The position numbers and the translations under genes are program-made. The notes below the pieces were generated by a model. It saw only the letters and a list, made by a program, of their open reading frames with translations, did not search any database and was not told where the DNA came from. Positions 17,336-24,158 of a DNA stretch of 64,000 nt are shown here, one piece after another. Origin of the DNA: an uncultured Erythrobacter sp. (GTDB lineage Bacteria; Pseudomonadota; Alphaproteobacteria; Sphingomonadales; Sphingomonadaceae); contig CANNBH010000001.1 in the NCBI GenBank assembly GCA_947502815.1, positions 248,001-312,000 on the forward strand. Reading direction: 5' to 3'. Position 1 is the first letter of the stretch, and each line of letters begins with the position of its first letter.

Positions 17336-18319
17336 ATGACTAGTCGACTAGATAGAAAGAGCGGCATCGGAATTCTGCTCTCTACTTTTTTGCAGATGTT
17401 GATTTGTAGCAGCGCATTTGCACAGACATCGCCACGAGATGCGGCGCCAAACTTCGCACGGCTTCATCTGTCAGACTTTGTGTTAGAAAACGCCGAAGAG
17501 ATTGTAGGTCGATGCAGGGGCACACACGACGAAATAGTAATGCATCAAGGTGTGAGAGTGCTCTGCTATCATGGGATAGTTCGCGCGACACCAGGTGTCG
17601 CAGAATATAATCGAGGTTACTCGATCGCTTACTTAAATTCTCCGGGCGGTGACATCGCACATTCTATGACGCTTGGCAGGGAAATTTTTCGCAATGGCGC
17701 GTACGCGATTGTCGATCAGCATTGTCACTCGGCTTGCGGAAGTTATTTGCTACCGAGCGCAAAACGCCTCTACATCACCAATAATACCGTGATGAGCATG
17801 CATACTGCCACACCGCGGACTCCCAATGATTTTGTCCTATCTCGGTTCGCGAATGAGCTGCGTGACATCATGTCAGGAGGTCAAACCGGAGAAGGCGATG
17901 TGGATATTGGCGAGCGGATTATCCCGCTCATAAATGAGTACGACAGCTTCTATCGCGAATTCGTTATTGGAGAGATGGACTTTTTCAAGTTGATTGCGCG
18001 TGACGTGGCGTTTGCACAGCGATATCGAGAAATATTCAGGACCCTATCGAGACGCAGGGGATACAGTTGCAAACCCCAAGCAGGGCTTCATTTCATCATC
18101 GGCCCGGAATATCTGGATGAATTCAATTTGAAAACGATCCGCGCCTGGTTTCCAGATCAACGATCTGAATTCGTCGAGCTTATGCAAAATACGGCGGAAA
18201 CCGACGCTCTGATCTACGACTTTGACGATCACCCATTCTGGATACCCGGTATGGGCTTGGTCAGTCCACAGTCTTGCCTGGCAGGACTTGCCACCAATGC
18301 GGATGCTCCTGCCGAGTGA
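17336..18319 (+). CDS. Secreted ClpP/crotonase-fold protein, putative serine protease
   Basis: A 327-aa exported protein with a signal peptide ending near SSAFAQ (about residue 30). The central part reads like the periplasmic ClpP/SppA-type superfamily: IAYLNSPGGDIAHSMTLGRE is the SPGG strand-turn-helix, and DQHCHSACGSYLLPSAKRLY places a Ser in the nucleophile position inside a CxSAC motif; MSMHTATPRT follows. The C-terminal ~130 residues are unassigned, with two further Cys. ATG at 17336 has GAGGA upstream. It sits last in the exporter locus, so it may process or degrade the exported protein; that role is inference. Base composition looks more AT-rich than in flanking core genes. Confidence 0.8.
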   Translation: MTSRLDRKSGIGILLSTFLQMLICSSAFAQTSPRDAAPNFARLHLSDFVLENAEEIVGRCRGTHDEIVMHQGVRVLCYHGIVRATPGVAEYNRGYSIAYLNSPGGDIAHSMTLGREIFRNGAYAIVDQHCHSACGSYLLPSAKRLYITNNTVMSMHTATPRTPNDFVLSRFANELRDIMSGGQTGEGDVDIGERIIPLINEYDSFYREFVIGEMDFFKLIARDVAFAQRYREIFRTLSRRRGYSCKPQAGLHFIIGPEYLDEFNLKTIRAWFPDQRSEFVELMQNTAETDALIYDFDDHPFWIPGMGLVSPQSCLAGLATNADAPAE

Positions 18320-18384
18320 GGCATGCAGAAAGCGAGCACTATGGCCCAATAGATGTTTTTGGGGACTGCAGCGTTTTTTGACGG

Positions 18385-18681
18385 TCACTCCCCATGAAAC
18401 TGACCAGTTTCATTTGCCTCCCATCGAAAGCACGTGCGTGAGCATCGTTGGAGTGTGCTCACCCGCCTGCGCTGCACATCGGCGGCAAAGAACGGACCGA
18501 ACCTGTTCCACCATAGCCGAACCGTCTCGGGGCAAATATCAATCCTGCGCTCGGCCAGCAGATCCTTCACGTTCCGCAGCGAAAGTGGGGACCGGACGTA
18601 CATCATAACGACTAAGCGGATGATCTCGGGTGATGAGTTGAAATATCGAAACGGACTGTCTGGTTTGCGAGGTCTGGGCAT
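18385..18681 (-). pseudogene. IS6 family transposase remnant
   Basis: The first ~73 residues (RYFNSSPEIIRLVVMMYVR, ERRIDICPETVRLWWNRFGP) match the N-terminal helix-turn-helix part of IS6-family transposases. After RRRVS the frame continues with unrelated residues and stops at 98 aa, while the family protein is about 230-240 aa with a DDE catalytic core. The core is absent, so the element is dead. I could not find a clear pair of terminal inverted repeats. It marks the downstream end of the exporter island. Confidence 0.85.
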
Positions 18682-18790
18682 GCCCCTACCCTACCCGATT
18701 AGGTGCGTTTCGCTAACCAGTGCATTAGCTCTGAAAGTGCCGATAAACCTCTCTCTTTTCGAAAAAACCGAGATTGGTGCTGGGAGTTGT

Positions 18791-18862
18791 TGGCGGAGAC
18801 GGTGGGTTTCGAACCCACGAAAGAGTTGCCCCTTTACACACTTTCCAGGCGTGCGCCTTCGA
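18791..18862 (-). tRNA. tRNA-Ser(GGA) 3' fragment, non-functional
   Basis: Read on the minus strand, the segment contains an anticodon stem-loop with CTGGAAA (anticodon GGA), a serine-type long variable arm, a T arm (GTGGG-TTCGAAA-CCCAC) and CCGTCTCCGCCA with an encoded CCA end. The 5' side fails: upstream of the D-arm remnant there is no strand that pairs with CGTCTCC, so the acceptor stem cannot form. Such 3' tRNA fragments are typical att-site leftovers of elements that integrate into tRNA genes. The intact gene must be elsewhere. Confidence 0.75.
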
Positions 18863-18939
18863 CTTCGACAGTCGGCTACGCATTCAGCCCTGCAATCAAG
18901 CGTCCACTTGCCTAACAACTTCAGACTTGCCCCAATCGA

Positions 18940-18957
18940 CCCAATTGCGGACATTGG
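18940..18957 (+). repeat. Right copy of imperfect 18-bp direct repeat
   Basis: CCCAATTGCGGACATTGG, 16 of 18 identical to 13041-13058. It lies about 80 bases beyond the tRNA-Ser fragment, so the two copies together bracket the exporter genes, the transposase remnant and the tRNA fragment. Confidence 0.5.
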
Positions 18958-18981
18958 CTTGGCTGTGTATTTTGGCCCCTA

Positions 18982-19299
18982 ATGACTGCTATCCAAGCTA
19001 ACTGCGTTCTTTCTGGGCGAAGGGATCGTCTCTATTTGCGAAAGCGCATTTGCGAGCTGAATGGTTTGGTTCTTGAGCCTGTCCAAACCAGGTTGCGGTT
19101 TGGTTATGTGAGCTACCGCGTGACCATACCTAGTGGATACTCAAAGCGCAGGGCTGTCCAAGTCGCAAGGGCAATGAAACTGCGAAGAAAGACTTACAAG
19201 CTGAGCCATGTGGCGAATGTTCTTCTTTCATACGCTGGCCGACAAGTAGGCCCAAAGGCACCGCGACTTTGGTGGGGACCAACGTCACGGTTTTGCTGA
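18982..19299 (+). CDS. Small basic hypothetical protein
   Basis: A 105-aa reading frame from an ATG, rich in Arg and Lys (RRKTYKLSHVANVLLSYAGR), with no signal peptide or membrane segment and no recognised family. There is no good ribosome site. It lies in the scarred region between the tRNA fragment and the hairpin at 19359, so it may be a remnant of an integrated element or chance coding. Confidence 0.3.
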   Translation: MTAIQANCVLSGRRDRLYLRKRICELNGLVLEPVQTRLRFGYVSYRVTIPSGYSKRRAVQVARAMKLRRKTYKLSHVANVLLSYAGRQVGPKAPRLWWGPTSRFC

Positions 19300-19358
19300 T
19301 CAGGCCTATCCGCTTCCCACCCCAATTTAGGCCGATCACGGATAAGTCGGTGATGGCT

Positions 19359-19402
19359 GATACCCGATAGCCCCTTAGACAGGCTCGGGGCTATCGGGTA
19401 TC
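19359..19402. repeat. Perfect 16-bp inverted repeat before the cyclotransferase-like gene
   Basis: GATACCCGATAGCCCC (19359-19374) pairs perfectly with GGGGCTATCGGGTATC (19387-19402) around a 12-base loop. The right arm ends 9 bases before the ATG at 19412, where a ribosome binding site should be. There is no T run, so it is not a canonical terminator. Confidence 0.9.
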
Positions 19403-19411
19403 GGATCGGTC

Positions 19412-19834
19412 ATGATCCGCTTACGATACCTCTTCTTTTACGGCGTCCTGCAAGACGGCCTTGGCCCTGACGGCGGCGATTGGCCGTTTCTCGCTGGGCT
19501 GGGAATGGGTGCGCCTGCCACGGTTCAAGGCGCTCTGTATGCGATCCCTACTCCCCGCGGCTGGCATCCCGCGTTGATCCCGACACAGGCGCGTTTTGCG
19601 ACGATTGTGCACGGCGCGATCCATGATGCGTCAGCAGTTGATATCGCTGCGGTGGATGCGTTCGAAGGCGCGGATTATGCGCGCCAGCCGGTTCAAGTGG
19701 ACGGATGGGACGGGTTCGGGGACACTGAGGCGGAGGCCTATATTTGGATAGCGGACTTGCCTGACGGCGCTGAGCCAATCCAGCATGGCAATTTTGCGCT
19801 TTGGATCGAAGAGACAGGACGGCCGATTTACTAA
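19412..19834 (+). CDS. Gamma-glutamylcyclotransferase-like (AIG2/GGCT) protein
   Basis: A 140-aa protein starting RLRYLFFYGVLQDG, the nucleotide-free GGCT fold's first strand and glycine loop (usual form YGTL), and containing VDAFEGADYARQPV, which matches the family's LDxFEG...YxR block with the catalytic Glu. Members cyclise gamma-glutamyl dipeptides or amines. Length is usual. The start is fixed by the N-terminal motif. No clear Shine-Dalgarno; the region is occupied by a strong hairpin. Confidence 0.8.
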   Translation: MIRLRYLFFYGVLQDGLGPDGGDWPFLAGLGMGAPATVQGALYAIPTPRGWHPALIPTQARFATIVHGAIHDASAVDIAAVDAFEGADYARQPVQVDGWDGFGDTEAEAYIWIADLPDGAEPIQHGNFALWIEETGRPIY

Positions 19835-20173
19835 GGCGATTGATGGCTTTCCTACTCGCGCGATTCGGCGCAAATTGCAGGCATGATTTCGCTGCTTCCT
19901 TCTGCTCCAATCTGGCCCTCATTGGTTTCAATTGGGAAAGTTACACTGCCAAATCGGCAAACCCGCAGAAATCCGGGCCGCACCGGGGCCTCACCTGCTT
20001 CTAAAACATGGCAAAGCGGTCCATGTCTAAGGCGCAATTCCTGCGCAAAACGCTTGCCACCACAGACATCGCCGACTATGCGCGCTTTCTTCAACGACAC
20101 GAATCAAGCGATCGGCCTGGCTAATAGGGCTGCCAGGGCTGGTTTGACGTGTCTCTGATCAAAGGAGATAAAA
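19835..20173. other. Leader region upstream of rpmI-rplT
   Basis: A 339-base gap before the ribosomal-protein pair. It should hold their promoter, and possibly an autoregulatory leader of the kind known for L35-L20 operons, but I see no clear L20-binding mimic by eye. infC, usually the first gene of this operon, is not here. The one structured frame is the 38-aa ORF at 20008-20124. Confidence 0.45.
20008..20124 (+). CDS. Possible 38-aa small protein
   Basis: An ATG frame encoding MAKRSMSKAQFLRKTLATTD and then an amphipathic acidic/basic tail ending ESSDRPG, stop TAA at 20122. Codons favour G/C in the third position as in flanking genes, and the composition looks protein-like, but there is no Shine-Dalgarno. 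It lies in the leader of rpmI, so it could be a leader peptide or chance. Confidence 0.25.
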   Translation: MAKRSMSKAQFLRKTLATTDIADYARFLQRHESSDRPG

Positions 20174-20377
20174 ATGCCCAAGCTGAAGACCAAAAGTGGT
20201 GTGAAGAAACGCTTCAAAATCACCGCAACAGGCAAGGTCAAGCACGGCGTCGCTGGTAAGCGTCACCGTCTGATGAGCCATAATGCAAAGTATATCCGTC
20301 AAAACCGCGGCACTTCGGTGGCCTCGGATCCTGATTGCCGCACGATCAAAAAATGGGCGCCCTACGGCCTCAGCTGA
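20174..20377 (+). CDS. rpmI: 50S ribosomal protein L35
   Basis: A 67-aa basic protein beginning [20 protein letters not shown] and containing [11 protein letters not shown], the L35 signature. It is a late-assembly component of the large ribosomal subunit. AAGGAGAT lies at optimal distance from the ATG. rplT follows after 24 bases, preceded by an identical AAGGAGATA site, so the pair is one operon. Confidence 0.97.
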   Translation: MPKLKTKSGVKKRFKITATGKVKHGVAGKRHRLMSHNAKYIRQNRGTSVASDPDCRTIKKWAPYGLS

Positions 20378-20401
20378 TCACGCATTTAAGGAGATAAAGA
20401 T

Positions 20402-20761
20402 ATGACGCGCATTAAACGCGGCGTGACGACACGCCAGAAACACAAGCGGCTACTCGAACAAGCCAAAGGCTATCGTGGCCGCCGCAAAAACACCATTCGC
20501 GTTGCACGCCAAGCCGTCGAAAAAGCCGGCCAATATGCATACCGCGATCGCAAAACGAAAAAGCGCAACTTCCGCGCTCTTTGGATCCAGCGCATCAACG
20601 CGGCTGTCCGCGCAGAAGGCCTGACCTATTCGCAATTCATGCACGGCGTGAAGCTAGCGGGTATCGAGCTGGACCGTAAAGTGATGGCCGACCTCGCGAT
20701 GAACGAAGAAGCCGCATTCAAAACGGTTATCGCTCAAGCGAAAGCTGCTCTTCCGGCATAA
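20402..20761 (+). CDS. rplT: 50S ribosomal protein L20
   Basis: A 119-aa protein starting [20 protein letters not shown] with [23 protein letters not shown] and the C-terminal globular domain ([20 protein letters not shown]). L20 is essential for early assembly of the large subunit and in many bacteria represses its own operon by binding the mRNA leader. The gene ends in a strong terminator at 20826. Confidence 0.97.
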   Translation: MTRIKRGVTTRQKHKRLLEQAKGYRGRRKNTIRVARQAVEKAGQYAYRDRKTKKRNFRALWIQRINAAVRAEGLTYSQFMHGVKLAGIELDRKVMADLAMNEEAAFKTVIAQAKAALPA

Positions 20762-20825
20762 TCTGCCGCGTCGGTAAATCCGCGCTTTCCTACAGCGCAT
20801 GATTGCCGATATGAGAAAACATCAA

Positions 20826-20865
20826 AGGGCCCTGACACAGGTGACTGTATCAGGGCCCTTTTTGC
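20826..20865 (+). terminator. Intrinsic terminator of rpmI-rplT
   Basis: AAAGGGCCCTGA (20826-20837) pairs with TCAGGGCCCTTT (20851-20862) in a perfect 12-bp stem, followed by a T tract. It lies 65 bases after the rplT stop. Confidence 0.92.
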
Positions 20866-20949
20866 GTCGAAGGATTGGCAGCCTGTCAATTCTTGTAAGA
20901 ACTCGCCGCGACACTTGTATATTTGCGCCAGATCGGCCAGTCAGCCGGC

Positions 20950-21885
20950 ATGGACAAATCATCAGGCACATTCCTGGTAAAAGCTGAGGATGAATCGGTG
21001 AATGATGCGTCGCACTGTTCAGTGCGGAGCCGGTTCTATGACCCTCCTCCGCAATTCGATGGCTGCTTCACGACCTTTTACCAATTGGCGTTTGATTGCG
21101 ACCAAGGCGAGTGGATCAAGGACTACCTTCAACCCGAATGGGGAAATATCCGGTTTTTTGGCCGCACCACCCCGCGTGCCAAGATAGGCACCTCAGCGGT
21201 AGAGGGTGAGCGCTTTGTCGCGACCGGGCCGAGCTCTTTGCCGTGTCAGTTTGAGTTGTCGAGCACACGGATGTGGGGCATCGGATTTCTGCCGCTTGGC
21301 TGGGCGCGGTTTATCGATGCCGATGCAGTGGATTGGACCAATTCGGTTGGGGCTGGCCCAACGCATCCAGTTTTTTCAAAGTTCGACTGCTTGACTGACA
21401 CCCTGTGCAATCCAGAGATATCGACAGAAGAGCAATTGGCGTTCCTGCATGAGACATTGGAAGGGATGATGAAGCCCAACCGCGATGAGCCCAAAATCAT
21501 GCGCATTCACACCGCTTTGGTTGAGGGTGAACACAATGTGGTCGGTGATTTGGCGGAACAATGCGGGATGAGCATCCGAACGTTGGAACGGATGTGTCAT
21601 CGCTATTTCGGTTTCACGCCCAAATTGCTGCTGCGGCGCCAGCGTTTTATGCGCAGCCTAACCAGCTTTATGCTCCAGCAAGGGTCACGATGGACCGAAG
21701 CCATGGATGAGGAATATCACGATCAGGCGCAGTTCACGCGTGAATTTACGCAATTCATGACGATGACGCCTAGCAAATACGCCTCCCTCGATCATCCAAT
21801 CCTCGCCTCATTTATGGAAGCGCGTGCACGGGTGTGGGGCAGCGCGGCGCAAACGTTGGATAGGCCTGTTCGCACCGACGATTGA
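20950..21885 (+). CDS. AraC family regulator, tandem copy 1
   Basis: A 311-aa regulator. The N-terminal ~190 residues form a sensor domain containing CFTTFYQL, LQPEWGNIRFF and WGIGFLPLGWARF. The C-terminal AraC domain shows DLAEQCGMSIRTLERMCHRY, then FGFTPKLLLRRQRFMRSL and YHDQAQFTREFTQFMTMTPS. All of these have counterparts in the next gene (22022-22975). The start at 20950 is chosen over one 9 codons earlier only because the sequence N-terminal to it has no matching counterpart. Target genes are unknown. Confidence 0.85.
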   Translation: MDKSSGTFLVKAEDESVNDASHCSVRSRFYDPPPQFDGCFTTFYQLAFDCDQGEWIKDYLQPEWGNIRFFGRTTPRAKIGTSAVEGERFVATGPSSLPCQFELSSTRMWGIGFLPLGWARFIDADAVDWTNSVGAGPTHPVFSKFDCLTDTLCNPEISTEEQLAFLHETLEGMMKPNRDEPKIMRIHTALVEGEHNVVGDLAEQCGMSIRTLERMCHRYFGFTPKLLLRRQRFMRSLTSFMLQQGSRWTEAMDEEYHDQAQFTREFTQFMTMTPSKYASLDHPILASFMEARARVWGSAAQTLDRPVRTDD

Positions 21886-22021
21886 CGCGGATTGAACCAA
21901 GCGTGGCGCGCGTCAACCTTTCGATCAAATTTGCAGTTTCCTGCGTCCTTCCGTAGCTTTAGGGACACGCAGCGCGGAAAGCTTAAACCTGTTTCAATGA
22001 CATCCGTCAAAACGGGCAGGA

Positions 22022-22975
22022 ATGATTGCCGCGCGCTATGGGAAGGAAACGCAAGCAGTGCACGCCGAGCTGGGCAATGCGATCACAGTCCGCTTTGCGC
22101 TGCCAAGCGCTGAGCTTAGCCCGTTTGTCACAACCTATTACCATACGCAGGCGAAGGCATCGCCATCCGAACCGGTGCTGGAAGACTATTTTCACCCTGA
22201 ATGGCCTAACTTACGCTTCATGGAAGCCGGTTGGGCGCAGTCTGCGATTGGTTCAGATCGGTTGTCGGTTTCTCCAGCCTTCTCGGTCTCGGGCCCGACC
22301 AGTAAGGCCGCCCGATTCCGCATCACGTCGGGCCGATCATGGGGCATTGGTCTGATGCCGCTTGGCTGGGCGGCGTTGTTCGATGCGCCGGCCTCTGAAT
22401 ATTGCGATCGAATCATCGATGGCTATGCCGATCCGGTCTTTGCCAAATTTCACCCCTTGGCGGATGCATTGGCGGCGAGCGGTGGCGATTACGCCGAAGA
22501 GCTTGCTCTGATCCAAAGCCATATGGCCAGCATCTTTCCATCGCAAAAGCCGCCCGACGGGGCCGCGGGCAGGACGATGCAGGCCATCACTGCGGTTAAC
22601 GCCGCATTGGTCGATCCCGAATTGGCTATGGTCAATGATCTGGCAGACCGTGTGGGGATGAACATTCGCTCACTCGAACGTCTTTCAAAGCGGGCTTTTG
22701 GATTCACGCCCAAATTGCTGCTGCGCCGCCAGAGATTTTTGCGCAGTCTTGCGCAGTTCATGCTCGATCCCTCACTCAAATGGCTCAGCACGCTTGACTA
22801 TCAATATCACGATCAGGCACATTTTGTGCGTGATTTCAAACGGTTCATGGGGATGAGCCCCAGCGCCTATGCCAAATTGGACAAGCCGATTCTGGTCGCG
22901 GCGGCGCAGGCGCGGATGGCGATTGCTGGCGAAGCGATGCAGGGGCTGCACGATCCGGCGGCAAAGGAATCCTGA
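22022..22975 (+). CDS. AraC family regulator, tandem copy 2
   Basis: A 317-aa paralogue of the preceding gene: FVTTYYHTQ, FHPEWPNLRFM and WGIGLMPLGWAALF in the sensor half, DLADRVGMNIRSLERLSKRA, FGFTPKLLLRRQRFLRSL and YHDQAHFVRDFKRFMGMSPS in the DNA-binding half. The conservation of the recognition region between the two suggests overlapping operators. 136 bases separate them. pheS follows in the same direction after about 80 bases but is unlikely to be regulated by it. Confidence 0.87.
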   Translation: MIAARYGKETQAVHAELGNAITVRFALPSAELSPFVTTYYHTQAKASPSEPVLEDYFHPEWPNLRFMEAGWAQSAIGSDRLSVSPAFSVSGPTSKAARFRITSGRSWGIGLMPLGWAALFDAPASEYCDRIIDGYADPVFAKFHPLADALAASGGDYAEELALIQSHMASIFPSQKPPDGAAGRTMQAITAVNAALVDPELAMVNDLADRVGMNIRSLERLSKRAFGFTPKLLLRRQRFLRSLAQFMLDPSLKWLSTLDYQYHDQAHFVRDFKRFMGMSPSAYAKLDKPILVAAAQARMAIAGEAMQGLHDPAAKES

Positions 22976-23057
22976 GCAACCTTCATTGCCGCTTTGCAAG
23001 TAAGCGCAATTGGCGCTAGCGGACCCGCTGAACCAAGCAGGCCCAAGCAGGCACATT

Positions 23058-24158
23058 ATGACCGAATTGACATCCCAAAAAGACGCAAGCCTTGCCGCAA
23101 TTGGCGCGGCGACAACGCTCGATGCTCTTGAGGAGCAGCGCGTTGGCGCACTTGGCAAAAAGGGCTGGGTTAGCCTTGCGCTCAAAACTCTGGGGCAAAT
23201 GAGCCCGGATGAACGCAAAGAAGCGGCTCCGGCCATCCAAGCTGTGCGCGGCGAAGTGGCCGCAGCCATTGAAGCAAAGAAGGCCGCGCTCGAAGGGGCT
23301 GCTCTCGAAGCGCAATTGGCCAGCGAGACTATTGATCTGACCTTGCCTGCCCCCAGTGTGCCGCAAGGGTCGATCCATCCGGTCAGCCAAGTGATGGACG
23401 AGTTGGCGGAAATCTTCGCTGACCTCGGCTTTGCTGTCGCGACCGGTCCAGAGATTGAGGATGATTGGCACAATTTTACCGCGCTCAATATGGATGAAAG
23501 CCATCCTGCCCGCGCGATGCACGACACGTTCTATTTTCCTGACACGGCGGAGGATGGTGGCAAGTTGCTGCTCCGAACCCACACGTCACCCGTCCAGATA
23601 CGCAGCATGAAGGCGCAAGGCGCGCCGATCCGTATTATCGCGCCGGGCCGGGTCTATCGCAGCGATAGCGACGCAACCCACACGCCGATGTTCCATCAGG
23701 TCGAAGGGCTGGTGATCGACCGCGATATCCATCTGGGCCATCTGAAATGGACGTTGGAGACATTCTTCAAGGCGTTCTTTGAACGCGAAGACATCACTTT
23801 GCGCCTGCGCCCATCCTATTTCCCCTTCACTGAACCCAGTGTCGAATTCGATGTCGGGTACGCCAACGAAGGCAACCGGCGTGTTGTCGGCGGGCACGGC
23901 GATGATGAAGGTCATGATTGGATGGAATTGGGCGGAAGCGGAATGGTGAACCGGCGCGTGCTGGAATTCGCTGGGGTCGATCCTGATGAATACCAAGGTT
24001 TCGCCTTTGGCCTTGGTATCGATCGTATCGCCATGCTCAAATACGGCATGAACGATCTGCGCGCCTTCTTTGACGGAGACCCGCGTTGGCTGTCGCATTA
24101 TGGTTTCTCACCCTATGATCAGCCAACCCTTTCCGCCGGTGTGGGAGTGAAATCATGA
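23058..24158 (+). CDS. pheS: Phenylalanine--tRNA ligase alpha subunit
   Basis: A 366-aa class II aminoacyl-tRNA synthetase subunit holding the catalytic core: [20 protein letters not shown], then [11 protein letters not shown], the motif 2 region [14 protein letters not shown]...[20 protein letters not shown], and motif 3 [17 protein letters not shown] near the C-terminus. The N-terminal ~85 residues form the tRNA-binding coiled coil. The ATG at 23058 begins MTELTSQKD. The stop overlaps pheT by 4 bases (ATGA). Confidence 0.96.
   Translation: MTELTSQKDASLAAIGAATTLDALEEQRVGALGKKGWVSLALKTLGQMSPDERKEAAPAIQAVRGEVAAAIEAKKAALEGAALEAQLASETIDLTLPAPSVPQGSIHPVSQVMDELAEIFADLGFAVATGPEIEDDWHNFTALNMDESHPARAMHDTFYFPDTAEDGGKLLLRTHTSPVQIRSMKAQGAPIRIIAPGRVYRSDSDATHTPMFHQVEGLVIDRDIHLGHLKWTLETFFKAFFEREDITLRLRPSYFPFTEPSVEFDVGYANEGNRRVVGGHGDDEGHDWMELGGSGMVNRRVLEFAGVDPDEYQGFAFGLGIDRIAMLKYGMNDLRAFFDGDPRWLSHYGFSPYDQPTLSAGVGVKS

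Noticed and set aside
18774..19001. Plus-strand frame starting MVLGVVGGDGGFRTHERVAP.
   Set aside because: Translation of the tRNA-Ser fragment region, a well-known spurious peptide; no gene.
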